Assembly: GCF_003121625.1 (NCBI RefSeq)
Contig: NZ_QDDJ01000006.1
Coordinates: 124,001 to 188,000, forward strand
Direction: 5' to 3'
DNA: 64,000 nt
Source: Ornithinimicrobium cavernae
GTDB lineage: Bacteria; Actinomycetota; Actinomycetes; Actinomycetales; Dermatophilaceae
Part shown: one piece after another, positions 51,522-60,010 of the stretch
Position numbering within the stretch: the first letter of the stretch is position 1
Layout: each line of letters starts with the position of its first letter
Made by a program: the position numbers and the translations under genes
Notes under the pieces: generated by a model
What the model saw: only the letters and a program-made list of their open reading frames with translations
Databases searched by the model: none
What the model was told of the DNA's origin: nothing

Positions 51522-52612
51522 CCACCACCCCCGACCGAGCGCGTGGTGGCGCGAGAAACAACCCGACCGAGCGCGCGGTGACCCGGGAGTCAGCCCCACC
51601 GGACGCGCCGGCTCGCGAGACCGTGCTGACCGTCGAGGGGCTGGACGTGCACGCCGGGTCCACCCGGCTGCTGCACGACGTGACCTTCTCCATCCAACGC
51701 GGCGAGCGGGTCGGTCTGATCGGCGAGTCCGGCTCGGGCAAGTCGCTCACGGCCCTGGCCGTGATGGGACTGCTCGCCGAGGGCGTGACCGCCACGGGCC
51801 AGGTCCGCCTCGCGGGCCACGACACCGAGCTGCTCGGCGCCTCGGAGCGGCGGATGAGTCAGCTCCGCGGCGACCGGATGGCGATGATCTTCCAGGAGCC
51901 GATGACGGCGCTGAACCCGACGATGAAGGTCGGTCGTCAGGTGGCCGAGGTGCTGACCCAGCACCGCACAGCGGACCGACGGGCGGCGGCGCGACGAGCC
52001 GTGGAGCTGCTCGGCCAGGTCGGGCTGCCCGACCCCAGAGCAGTCGCCCGGTCCTATCCTCACCAGCTCTCCGGCGGGCAGCGGCAGCGCGTGGTTGCTG
52101 CCATCGCGCTGGCCAACGACCCGCTGCTGCTGGTCTGTGACGAGCCGACGACAGCGCTCGACGTCACGGTGCAGGCCCTCGTGCTCGACCTGATCGTGCG
52201 TGGCGTCGAGGACCGGGACGCCGCCATGCTGTTCATCACCCACGACCTCGCTGTCGTCGCGACCGTGTGCGAGCGGGTGCTGGTCATGTACGGCGGACGC
52301 ATCGTGGAGGCCGGCCCGGTCACCGAGGTGCTGGGCGACCCGCAGCACCGCTACACCCAGGGGCTGGTCGCCGCCAGCGACCTCGAGCGGGCCCGGACGG
52401 GACCGGGACGCCAGCCGCTGGACACCATCGCCGGCAACGTGCCGCCTGCCGGGCGGTTCCCGGACGGCTGTGTGTTCCGGAACCGGTGTGCCTTCGCGAC
52501 CGAGGTCTGCGAGCAGGTCCCGCCGTGGACGCCGCGCGGCCGACACGAGGCCGGCGAGCACGCGTCGGGCTACGCCTGCTTCCATCCCGTCGGGAGTGAG
52601 ACCGGTGAGTGA
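51518..52612 (+). CDS. Dipeptide-type ABC ATP-binding protein (DppD-like)
   Basis: 364 residues, 4-base overlap with DppC. The first ~35 residues contain a duplicated segment (DRARGG.../TERAVT...) encoded by a short tandem repeat. Walker A GESGSGKS (about 70), signature LSGGQRQRVVAAIAL, Walker B LLVCDEPTTALD, H-loop ITHDLAVV, and the C-terminal oligopeptide-transporter domain with GCVFRNRCAFATEVC, the cysteine-rich region seen in DppD/F families. Confidence 0.9.
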   Translation: MTTTPDRARGGARNNPTERAVTRESAPPDAPARETVLTVEGLDVHAGSTRLLHDVTFSIQRGERVGLIGESGSGKSLTALAVMGLLAEGVTATGQVRLAGHDTELLGASERRMSQLRGDRMAMIFQEPMTALNPTMKVGRQVAEVLTQHRTADRRAAARRAVELLGQVGLPDPRAVARSYPHQLSGGQRQRVVAAIALANDPLLLVCDEPTTALDVTVQALVLDLIVRGVEDRDAAMLFITHDLAVVATVCERVLVMYGGRIVEAGPVTEVLGDPQHRYTQGLVAASDLERARTGPGRQPLDTIAGNVPPAGRFPDGCVFRNRCAFATEVCEQVPPWTPRGRHEAGEHASGYACFHPVGSETGE

Positions 52613-52683
52613 CACAGGCACACCACACGACGCGCCCGGTGGGAGTGAAACACCACCACACGGTGCGCCCGGTCGGAGTGAGG
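52587..52683. repeat. Imperfect ~33-bp repeats across the DppD/DppF junction
   Basis: Main units CACCACACGACGCGCCCGGT... at 52621-52650 and a near copy at 52654-52683, each ending GGGAGTGA or CGGAGTGA; a partial copy is at about 52587-52602. They code for the start of the DppF-like protein. Confidence 0.65.
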
Positions 52684-53666
52684 ACGAGACGCCCGCCATC
52701 AGCCTGCGCGGGGTGAACCGGGAGTTCCGCCGGCCCCGCACCTCCCTCACCAGCGCCCCCGCCGTGGTGCACGCGGTGCGGGACGTGACCCTCGACATAC
52801 GGCCGGGGGAGCGATTCGGGCTCGTCGGGGAGTCCGGGTCCGGCAAGTCGACCCTGCTGCGGATGATGAGCGGGCTGGACCGCCCCACCTCCGGTGAGAT
52901 CCACATCGAGGGGCAGCCCATCCAGGACAGCTCGGCGCGGCGGCTCGGCTGGCTCCGGCGCCGGCTGCAGCTGGTGTTCCAGGACCCGATGAGCTCCCTG
53001 GACCCCCGGATGCGGATCCGGGAGATCATCTCCGAGCCGCTTGTCGCCCAGGGCATCCCGCGCGGCAGCAAGGTCGACGACCTGCTGGAGCGAGTCGGTC
53101 TGTCCACGGACGCCGCACTGCGGTTCCCCCACCAGTTCAGCGGCGGTCAGCGACAACGGATCTCGGTGGCGCGCGCCCTGGCGCCCGACCCGCACATCCT
53201 CATCGCCGACGAGCCGGTCAGCGCCCTCGACGTGTCGGTGCGCGCGCAGGTGCTCAACCTGATCGACGAGGTCGTCGACGGCTTCGAGCTGACCCTGGTC
53301 TTCGTCTCCCACGACCTGTCCGTCGTGCGCCACGTCTGCGACCGGGTCGCGGTGATGCGCGCCGGCGAGATCGTCGAGATCGGCCCCACCGAGCAGCTCT
53401 ACCAGGACCCGCAGCACCCCTACACGCAGCAGCTGCTCGCGTCGGTGCCGCGCCTCAGCGAGGCGCTGGCGGGCCGGACCGCGGCCGAGCTGGCGGAGCG
53501 CACCCGGGCGGCCCTGGCAGGTGAGGGGGCCACGGACGAGGCGGCGGCCCTGCGGCTGGCCGAGGAGGGCGCCCGGGCCGACGCCGGGATCGACGGTGGC
53601 GCGGGGCTCCGCGCCGAGGACGTGCGGCACGACCGGCACGAGGACGAGGGAGGCACCATTGCGTGA
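52605..53666 (+). CDS. Dipeptide-type ABC ATP-binding protein (DppF-like)
   Basis: 353 residues from GTG 52605, overlapping the previous gene by 8 bases. N-terminal ~28 residues carry a duplicated unit (PHDAPGGSE / PHGAPGRSE) from a 33-bp repeat. Walker A GESGSGKST (about 74), signature FSGGQRQRISVARAL, Walker B LIADEPVSALD, H-loop VSHDLSVV. Instead of the usual C-terminal Cys-rich domain, it ends in a ~70-residue Ala/Glu/Asp-rich tail. Confidence 0.88.
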   Translation: MSDTGTPHDAPGGSETPPHGAPGRSEDETPAISLRGVNREFRRPRTSLTSAPAVVHAVRDVTLDIRPGERFGLVGESGSGKSTLLRMMSGLDRPTSGEIHIEGQPIQDSSARRLGWLRRRLQLVFQDPMSSLDPRMRIREIISEPLVAQGIPRGSKVDDLLERVGLSTDAALRFPHQFSGGQRQRISVARALAPDPHILIADEPVSALDVSVRAQVLNLIDEVVDGFELTLVFVSHDLSVVRHVCDRVAVMRAGEIVEIGPTEQLYQDPQHPYTQQLLASVPRLSEALAGRTAAELAERTRAALAGEGATDEAAALRLAEEGARADAGIDGGAGLRAEDVRHDRHEDEGGTIA

Positions 53667-54864
53667 CCTGTGGGTCGATGAGGACGCCGTGGTCGCGTTC
53701 ACCCAGGAGCTGGTGCGGATCAGGTCGGTCAACGACCCGGCCGCCGGCACGGCGGAGCTGGCCGCGGCCCGCCTCGTCGAGGAGCGGATGCGAGAGCTCG
53801 GCTGGGCCCCGGAGGTGACCCTCGTCGCCCCGAACCGGCCGAACGTGGTGGCCGTCATCGAGGGCGGTGGTGGGCCCGGCCCCACCCTGATGTTCGAGGG
53901 GCACACCGACGTGGTCACGGAGGGCGACCTGGCGGACTGGAGCTTCGACCCCTATGCCGGTGACATCGTGGACGGCCGACTGCGCGGCCGGGGCAGTGCC
54001 GACATGAAGGCCGGCGTCGCCGCGATGGTCTATGCGGCCAAGGCCCTCGTCGACGCCGGTCCGTTCCCGGGGCGGCTCGTCCTCGGGGCGCTGGTGGACG
54101 AGGAGGGTCTGATGCTGGGCGCCAAGGCGTTCGCGCGGACGCCCCTGGCCGCCGAGATCGACGGTGCGATCTGCTGCGAGCCGGAGGCCGGGGAGATCTG
54201 CGCGGTCTCCAAGGGCGCGGTGCGTCTCCTGGTGCGCTTCGAGGGGGCCATGGCGCACGGCGCGATGCCCCAGCACGCCCGGAACCCGCTGCCGGTGGCC
54301 GCCGAGTTCGTGCGGCGGGTCGCCGACGTGCAGGCCGACCTGCTGCGCGAGCACGGTGAGCACGAGCACCTGGGACCGAACTACGTCACCCCGACCGTCG
54401 TCCTGGGCGGCGACACCGACCAGATCAACGTGATCCCGGCGCAGGCCGTCGTGTGCCTCGACATCCGGACCGTGCCCGGCGTGGACCACGTCGAGCTCAA
54501 CGGTCGGATCACCGAGCTGGCCGGGGCGTGCGGGGAGCCGACCGGGATCAGCGCCGCGGTGGAGGTCGTCGACGACCGGCCCGCGGTCGACACCCCGGTG
54601 GACCACCCCATGATCGTGGCGCTCGCGCAGGCCCACGAGGCAGTCACCGGGAGCCCGGCCGTCTACGGTGGCGTGCCCGGCGCCACCGACGGCACGATCC
54701 TGACCCGCGACGCCGGGATCCCCACGGTCGTCTACGGCCCCGGGGGCAAGTGGATCGCCCACCAGGCCGACGAGTTCGTCGAGGTGGCCGAGATCATCGA
54801 GGCGACCCGTGTGTATGCCGAGACCGCCCGGCAGTTCCTGACGTCCGGGGCGGCCGAGGGGTGA
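53659..54864 (+). CDS. M20-family metallopeptidase (ArgE/DapE/CPG2-like)
   Basis: 401 residues from TTG 53659 (GGAGG five bases before; overlaps DppF by 8 bases). Two-zinc exopeptidase: His in FEGHTDVV (about 76), bridging Asp in GRGSADMKAG (about 116), the Glu-Glu of VDEEG (about 150), Glu in CEPEAG and the last His in WIAHQADEF. Family members cut dipeptides, N-acetyl or N-succinyl amino acids. Its place in the peptide-importer operon suggests that it processes the imported compound in the cytosol. Confidence 0.88.
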   Translation: MRDLWVDEDAVVAFTQELVRIRSVNDPAAGTAELAAARLVEERMRELGWAPEVTLVAPNRPNVVAVIEGGGGPGPTLMFEGHTDVVTEGDLADWSFDPYAGDIVDGRLRGRGSADMKAGVAAMVYAAKALVDAGPFPGRLVLGALVDEEGLMLGAKAFARTPLAAEIDGAICCEPEAGEICAVSKGAVRLLVRFEGAMAHGAMPQHARNPLPVAAEFVRRVADVQADLLREHGEHEHLGPNYVTPTVVLGGDTDQINVIPAQAVVCLDIRTVPGVDHVELNGRITELAGACGEPTGISAAVEVVDDRPAVDTPVDHPMIVALAQAHEAVTGSPAVYGGVPGATDGTILTRDAGIPTVVYGPGGKWIAHQADEFVEVAEIIEATRVYAETARQFLTSGAAEG

Positions 54865-54882
54865 GGCCGCTCTCCTGCCGGC

Positions 54883-54902
54883 CCCGTGCCGGCCGGCACG
54901 GG
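54883..54902 (+). terminator. Palindromic hairpin after the peptide-importer operon
   Basis: CCCGTGCC-GGCC-GGCACGGG, a 20-bp perfect palindrome, 18 bases after the M20 peptidase stop and before the next promoter. Confidence 0.55.
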
Positions 54903-54937
54903 TCAGGGCGGGTGAGCCCGCTGCATACGCCGCTGGA

Positions 54938-54943
54938 TAGGGT
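54938..54943 (+). promoter_or_regulatory. -10 element of a leaderless promoter
   Basis: TAGGGT ends 6 bases before the GTG at 54950; no ribosome-binding site. Confidence 0.45.
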
Positions 54944-54949
54944 GCCGGG

Positions 54950-55846
54950 GTGAGCACACCTTCGGGGCAGGTGCCTCCGGGGAACGACCAGCCCAGCGCA
55001 CCCATCGCCCCCATCCCGCAGACCTCCGGCCCGTCCCGCGGCTCGTCCGCCAGCACCATGTGGGCGATCGCGACGATCGTCGTGGCACTGGTCGGTGGCT
55101 TCCTGATCTACACCGCGATGACCCAGGACGACGGCACTGCCCCCGCCGCCCCGCAGGCGACCGCGGACGGTCCGGGACAGGTCGCTGACGAGGGAGCCGA
55201 GGCGGCGGGCAGCACCGCGACCCCCGGGACGACGGAGCCCTCGGAGGCGGCCCGACCGACGATGACCGACGAGCAGCGGCAGTTCCTGCTCGACCTGCCG
55301 CGCCGCGAGGCCGACGACCCGCTGGCCCAGGGCGACGTGGACGCGCCCGTGGTGATCATCGAGTACGCCGACTACCGCTGCCCGTTCTGCGCGTCGTGGG
55401 GCCGCGAGGTCCACCCCCAGCTGCAGGACCTGATCGACGACGGCACCGTGCGGCTGGAGTTCCGCGACCGGATCCTGTTCGGTGAGGACTCGGAGGCGAC
55501 CGCACTCGCTGCCCGCGCCGCCGGGGAGCAGGGACTGTACTGGGAGTACCAGCAGGCGGTGTTCGAGGCGGCCCCGGAGAGCGGTCACCCCGACATGCCG
55601 CGGGAGAAGCTGCTCGGTCTGGCCGAGGAGGTCGGGGTGCCCGACCTCGCGACGTTCGAGGCCGACCTGGACTCGCCGGAGCTGCGCTCGGCCATGGAGG
55701 CGGACCAGGCCGAGGGCGAGTCGCTCGGCGTCCGCTCGACGCCCACCTTCCTGGTCAACACCCAGGCCCTCATCGGTGCCCAGCCGGAGCAGGCCTTCCG
55801 CCAGGCCATCGAGCAGGAGCTGGCCAAGGTGGAGGGGCAGCGGTGA
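54950..55846 (+). CDS. Membrane-anchored DsbA-like thiol oxidoreductase
   Basis: 298 residues from GTG. A Pro-rich cytoplasmic N-terminus, one membrane helix (about 37-58), an acidic/Ala/Thr linker (about 62-105), then a thioredoxin-fold DsbA domain (about 120-295) with the active site CPFC in DYRCPFCASW and the closing GVRSTPTFLVNTQALIGAQP, containing the cis-Pro loop. It likely makes or repairs disulfides in exported proteins. Overlaps the P1 peptidase gene by 4 bases. Confidence 0.87.
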   Translation: MSTPSGQVPPGNDQPSAPIAPIPQTSGPSRGSSASTMWAIATIVVALVGGFLIYTAMTQDDGTAPAAPQATADGPGQVADEGAEAAGSTATPGTTEPSEAARPTMTDEQRQFLLDLPRREADDPLAQGDVDAPVVIIEYADYRCPFCASWGREVHPQLQDLIDDGTVRLEFRDRILFGEDSEATALAARAAGEQGLYWEYQQAVFEAAPESGHPDMPREKLLGLAEEVGVPDLATFEADLDSPELRSAMEADQAEGESLGVRSTPTFLVNTQALIGAQPEQAFRQAIEQELAKVEGQR

Positions 55847-56952
55847 GCAGCGCCGACCCACTGTGGGCCCTCGACCCGCAGGTGGTGCCCGGGCCCACCA
55901 ACTCGATCGTCGACGTGCGCGGGTTGCGCGTGGGGCACCACGACCGCCGCGGCGAGGGCTGGCTGACCGGCACGACCGTGGTGCTGGCACCGCCCGAGGG
56001 AGCGGTCGGCGGCGTCGATGTGCGCGGCGGCGGCCCGGGCACGCGGGAGACCGACCTGCTCGACCCGGTCAACCAGGTGGACCGGGTGCACGCCGTCGTG
56101 CTCTCCGGCGGGAGCGCCTTCGGGCTGGCGGCCGCCGACGGCGTCATGCGGCACCTGTATGCCGCGGGGTGCGGCTTCCCGTGCGGAACCGAACCCTCCG
56201 AGGTGGTCCCCATCGTCCCGGCCGCCGTGATCTTCGACCTCGGCCGGGGTGGTGAGTTCACCGCGACACCGGATGCCTCGTTCGGCGTCGCGGCCTGCGA
56301 GGCGGCGTCGACCGGTGCCCCTGCGCTGGGCTCCGTCGGGGCCGGTGCCGGGGCCGAGTGTGGTGGCCTGAAGGGCGGCGTGGGCTCGGCCAGCGCCGTC
56401 CTGCCGGACGGCACCACGGTGGCGGCGCTGATCGTGGTCAACCCGGCGGGGCAGGTGCTGGACCTGCGCACGGGTGAGCTGATCGGTGCCCGGGCCCTGC
56501 TGCAGGGTGACCTGGACGTGCTCGGTGAGCGTGCGGCATACGTCCTGGGCCGGCCGGATCCCCAGGAGCTGGCGGCGGCGCGGGAACGCGCGCGGACCGA
56601 GCACGGCGGGCTGGTGCCCAAGGTGCTGGCGACCACCATCGGCGTGATCGCGACCGACGCGACGCTGACCAAGGCACAGGCCACCAAGGTCGCCGGCATC
56701 GGGCACGACGGCCTGGCCCGCGCGATCGACCCGGTGCACACCATGCACGACGGGGACACCCTGTTCACCCTCGCCACCGGCGAGCGGCCGGCGCCCGACG
56801 ACCTCGCCTTCCACGGTCTGCTGACCGTTGCCGCGCGGGTGGTGACGCGCGCGACCGTGCGGGCCGTGCTCGCCGCGGAGGGCTGCGAGACGCCCACCGG
56901 ACGGAGACGGTCCTACCTGGAGGCGTTCCCGAGCGCACTGCGGCCGGGCTAG
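55843..56952 (+). CDS. P1-family (DmpA/NylC-type) Ntn-like peptidase
   Basis: 369 residues from GTG 55843. Family segments: NSIVDVRGLRVGHH, VDVRGGGPGTRETDLLDP, VLSGGSAFGLAAADGVMRHL and GLKGGVGSASAVLPDGTTVAALIVVNPAG. The self-cleavage site is expected before Thr264 in the segment Ala263-Thr-Thr-Ile-Gly-Val-Ile-Ala-Thr-Asp-Ala; relatives that I recall have Asn (NylC) or Gly (DmpA) before the nucleophile, here it is Ala. These enzymes remove D- or L-amino acids or hydrolyse nylon oligomers. Translationally coupled to the DsbA-like gene. Confidence 0.83.
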   Translation: MSSADPLWALDPQVVPGPTNSIVDVRGLRVGHHDRRGEGWLTGTTVVLAPPEGAVGGVDVRGGGPGTRETDLLDPVNQVDRVHAVVLSGGSAFGLAAADGVMRHLYAAGCGFPCGTEPSEVVPIVPAAVIFDLGRGGEFTATPDASFGVAACEAASTGAPALGSVGAGAGAECGGLKGGVGSASAVLPDGTTVAALIVVNPAGQVLDLRTGELIGARALLQGDLDVLGERAAYVLGRPDPQELAAARERARTEHGGLVPKVLATTIGVIATDATLTKAQATKVAGIGHDGLARAIDPVHTMHDGDTLFTLATGERPAPDDLAFHGLLTVAARVVTRATVRAVLAAEGCETPTGRRRSYLEAFPSALRPG

Positions 56953-56974
56953 CGAGCCGTCGCGGGTCGGGCCG

Positions 56975-56980
56975 TAGACT
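56975..56980 (+). promoter_or_regulatory. -10 element of a leaderless promoter for purU
   Basis: TAGACT lies 8 bases before the GTG at 56989, with no ribosome-binding site between. Confidence 0.4.
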
Positions 56981-56988
56981 CCCGAGCC

Positions 56989-57873
56989 GTGACCCCTCCT
57001 CATCCTGCGGCTCCCGAACCGGGCCGCGAGTTCGTGCTCACCGTGTCCTGCGAGGACCGGCGGGGCATCGTCCACGCCGTGGCCGGCGTGATGCTCGAGC
57101 AGCACCTGACGATCCTGGACAGCCAGCAGTTCGGTGACGCCAGCACGGGCGAGTTCCATCTGCGGATGCATCTGCGCAGGGAGGGCTCGCCCGTCGCCCT
57201 GGAGGCGCTGGAGGAGGCGTTCGGTCCCGTCGCGCTCGAGTTCGGCATGCAGTGGCGCTTCCTGGACCGGTCACGGCGGCACCGTGCCCTGGTCATGGTG
57301 AGCCGGCAGGGCCACGTCCTCAACGACCTGCTGCACCGCACCCGGACCGGGCTGATGGACGTGGAGATCCCGGTGATCGTGTCCAACCACGAGGACTTCC
57401 GGGCTCTCGCCGAGTGGCACGGCATCCCGTTCCACCACGTGCCGGTGACCCCGGACACCAAGCCGGAGGCCGAGGCGCGGCTCCGGGAGCTGGTCGCGGA
57501 GCACCAGGTCGACACGATCGTGCTCGCCCGCTACATGCAGGTGCTCTCCTCCGAGCTGTGCGCCGAGCTGCCGGGGCGGATCATCAATATCCACCACTCG
57601 CTGCTGCCGAGCTTCAAGGGTGCCAAGCCCTACACCCAGGCGCACGACCGGGGCGTGAAGGTGATCGGCGCGACGGCCCACTACGTCACCGCGGACCTGG
57701 ACGAGGGCCCGATCATCGAGCAGGACTTCCGCCGCGTGGACCACCGGATGAGCCCGGCCGAGCTGGCCGCCGTCGGGCAGGAGCTGGAAGCGATGGCGCT
57801 GTCCCGGGCGGTCCGCTGGCACGCCGAGCAGCGCGTGGTCCTCCGAGGCCGGCGCACCGTCGTCTTTGACTGA
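56989..57873 (+). CDS. purU: Formyltetrahydrofolate deformylase
   Basis: 294 residues from GTG. An N-terminal ACT domain (about 10-85, FVLTVSCEDRRGIVHAVAGVML) senses glycine/methionine in known PurU; the C-terminal formyltransferase-like domain (about 95-290) has VSNHEDFRALAEWHGIPFHHVPV, LARYMQVLSSELCAEL, and the catalytic NIHHSLLPSFKGAKPY, with the Asp in ATAHYVTADLDEGPIIEQD. Releases formate and tetrahydrofolate from 10-formyl-THF. It is the last intact core-like gene before a decayed region. Confidence 0.93.
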   Translation: MTPPHPAAPEPGREFVLTVSCEDRRGIVHAVAGVMLEQHLTILDSQQFGDASTGEFHLRMHLRREGSPVALEALEEAFGPVALEFGMQWRFLDRSRRHRALVMVSRQGHVLNDLLHRTRTGLMDVEIPVIVSNHEDFRALAEWHGIPFHHVPVTPDTKPEAEARLRELVAEHQVDTIVLARYMQVLSSELCAELPGRIINIHHSLLPSFKGAKPYTQAHDRGVKVIGATAHYVTADLDEGPIIEQDFRRVDHRMSPAELAAVGQELEAMALSRAVRWHAEQRVVLRGRRTVVFD

Positions 57874-57889
57874 CGTTGGCCAGGGTTTG

Positions 57890-58120
57890 ATGGTCGTGCG
57901 GCCCGGAGCCGGTGCCCCGGGAGTGGTGGAGACGCCGCTGACCGAGCAGTTCCTGGCCCATGAGATCTGGGGTAGGCGTATGCCGGGAAAGCCGGCCCTG
58001 GGTCGGTGGCCTCGGCCATGGGACTGGTCGGCGCGGGGGACGTACCAGGCCAGCGACGCCACGAGATCTGTCACCGGCTGCCGGCTGCTGGTCGACGGTG
58101 GGTGGACCGCGATCCACGGA
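57890..58120 (+). pseudogene. Decayed C-terminal part of a short-chain dehydrogenase (SDR)
   Basis: The plus-strand frame reads PGVVETPLTEQFL, then a degraded middle, then ALGRWPRPWD, YQASDATRSVTG and LLVDGGWTA, the usual closing landmarks of classical SDRs. The N-terminal two-thirds (NAD motif, Ser-Tyr-Lys) are gone. Residual gene, not functional. Confidence 0.7.
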
Positions 58121-58135
58121 GGTTCACGCCGCCGT

Positions 58136-58555
58136 TCAGTTGAGCCCTGTGCCGAAGCTGTTCACCAGAGTGCCGAGGCGAGAGATCTCAACGTCGATGG
58201 CGTCGCCGGGTTGGAGCATTCGGGGCGTATCCATAAAGGCACCGACACCAGCGGGTTTGCCGGTGACAACGACGCCTCGCGGGGCACCGGGGTGAAGTCG
58301 ACAGGTGCGCGATGACCTGCGGAATCGTGAAGACGAGGTCGCCGACCTTCGATGGCTGTCGCACCTCGCCATTGACTCGCGTCTCGAGCGTCAGGGCCCG
58401 ACACGTCCTCTACGTCTTCGCCCTCCACCAGGTATGGCCCGAATCCTCCGGTTGCAAGAGAGTTCTTCCCTGGTGTCCACTGCGAGATTTCCCATTGCAC
58501 ATGGCGCACGGAGAAGCTACGCGAAGACTCGGCCAAGTTCATGATCCTGAGCGGA
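58136..58555 (-). pseudogene. Decayed fumarylacetoacetate-hydrolase (FAH) family gene
   Basis: Three frames together give a family-like series on the minus strand: SFSVRHVQWEISQWTPGKN and GGFGPYLVEGEDV (about 58395-58550); then TLETRVNGEVRQPSKVGDL and TIPQVIAHLS in a shifted frame; then VVVTGKPAGVGAFMDTPRML and QPGDAIDVEISRLGTLVNSF to the stop at 58136. At least two frameshifts, and the start of the gene is missing. Confidence 0.75.
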
Positions 58556-58589
58556 CCGGACAGGGCGTTGACCGCGCTGTCGTGCCATC

Positions 58590-58970
58590 TCCCGCGTTGA
58601 TGGCGTCCGGACCGGCGACCATCGATCCTTCCGGTGTGTCGACCCCAATGCCGTTGAGAGCCTCGACATTCAGGACACAACCCCTTGCGGGTGACGGCGC
58701 CTCCGTTCAGACCGGTGCGTGCTCCCTGTGGCACCACGGGTAGGCCGTGCCCCTGAGCGTGACTATCGACGACATCTCCGCGGTCGCGGTCGCGCACCAC
58801 AAAGAAGTTATCGGCGGCACCGCACCGGCTGTGTGATCCACGCCGTTGGTGCTGGCCACCATCGAGTCCCGCACCACCCGAGCGGCTACTCTCTCCGGAG
58901 TGTGGCGACTGCTGCGGGAAACGGTGCCTACGCTCGGCCTTTCTGGATCCGCTCAACGAACTGGCTGGCG
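58590..58970 (-). pseudogene. Decayed N-terminal part of a FAD-linked oxidase (GlcD-like)
   Basis: Minus-strand pieces FVVRDRDRGDVVDSHAQ and GLPVVPQGARTGLNGGAVT match the FAD-binding type 4 loop (usual form PVVPRGAGTGLAGGA); after a frameshift near 58665 the frame goes on VLNVEALNGIGVDT. The rest of the protein is lost where it meets the FAH remnant. The stretch 57874-58990 holds no intact gene. Confidence 0.7.
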
Positions 58971-58990
58971 ACTCTGGATCGCCTAGCTCC

Positions 58991-59986
58991 TTAGGTTTGG
59001 AGGTCGGTTGATCTGATCTCGTGGGCCAAGGGTTCGCCGTGTGCGTAGTGTTGAAGGTTGCTGGCGAACACTGCGGCTGCCCTTTCGAAACGCCCGTCTC
59101 CGAGCGATGCGTTGTGCGGCGTGATGACCACCTGGGGGTGGGACCAAAGGGGATCATCGCTGGGCAATGGCTCAGATGCCGCTACGTCAAGCACTGCTCG
59201 TCCAGGCCGGCCCGCGTCAAGCGATGCGAGCAGTGCCCGTTCGTCGACGAGGGCGCCGCGCCCCACATTGATGAGGACTGATGAAGTCTTCATCCTGCGG
59301 AGGAAATCGGAGTCGACGAGGCCTGCGGTCGCGGAGTTGGCGGGTGCAGCAATCACCACGACGTCGCAACTGGGCAGGAGGTCACGCAGCTGTTGGGGTG
59401 TCGCTAGAGAGTCAACAACTGATGTGGCGGACTGGGACCGGCGCACGCCGGTAACGTGCGCACCGAACGCGCGTGCCCTCTGCGCAACGGCAGCCCCGAC
59501 TTGTCCGAGGCCGATCACTAGCCACCTGGTCGATCCCATCTCGACAAAGTCATGTGGTTGCCACTGACGCTGCGTGGCTGACTCCCGCCACACGTCCGCG
59601 CCCTGCAGATGGTCCATGGCGGCGCGGAGCACGAACTCAGCAATGGGTGGGCCGGCGATGTGTGATGTCGTGACTCTGACGCCACGCCGAACGAGATCGC
59701 TGAGCACGGGAGAGTCGAAGCCGGCTGAGTTTGACTGGAGCCAGCGCAAGCTGCTGGACTCTGTGACCAATCGGTAGAAGGCCCGCAACGGGCCACCTCG
59801 TAGGAGATCCGTGGTTCGCCAGGCCACCTCTAACGGCAACGTTTCGGGGTCCCAGTGGACTGTTCCACCCTCCACGCGAAGTTCACCATCTGTTCCCAGG
59901 GCGAACCAGCGGGCGCCTTCGGGGCGCACCTGTTCCAGCAGGTCTCGGTGGCGCTCCAGGGCGCACAATGACAGCAGAACGTTCAT
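58991..59986 (-). CDS. D-2-hydroxyacid dehydrogenase (NAD(P)-dependent)
   Basis: 331 residues from ATG 59984-59986, with GGAGGAG about 10 bases upstream. The Rossmann motif is WLVIGLGQVGAAVAQRARAFGAHVTGVRRS (about 155-184). Catalytic Arg in NVGRGALVDE (about 240), Glu in DVAASEPLP (about 270) and His291 in TPHNASLG are present. It reduces 2-keto acids or oxidises D-2-hydroxy acids. It follows the thiolase gene in the same direction, 24 bases apart, so one operon. Confidence 0.86.
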   Translation of the reverse strand: MNVLLSLCALERHRDLLEQVRPEGARWFALGTDGELRVEGGTVHWDPETLPLEVAWRTTDLLRGGPLRAFYRLVTESSSLRWLQSNSAGFDSPVLSDLVRRGVRVTTSHIAGPPIAEFVLRAAMDHLQGADVWRESATQRQWQPHDFVEMGSTRWLVIGLGQVGAAVAQRARAFGAHVTGVRRSQSATSVVDSLATPQQLRDLLPSCDVVVIAAPANSATAGLVDSDFLRRMKTSSVLINVGRGALVDERALLASLDAGRPGRAVLDVAASEPLPSDDPLWSHPQVVITPHNASLGDGRFERAAAVFASNLQHYAHGEPLAHEIRSTDLQT

Positions 59987-60010
59987 GCGGAACAGTCTCC
60001 TCCGTGCTGG

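Noticed and set aside
58162-59157. 331-residue minus-strand frame as an intact gene
   Set aside because: Only short parts are family-like and they continue in other frames; it is a run through two pseudogenes.
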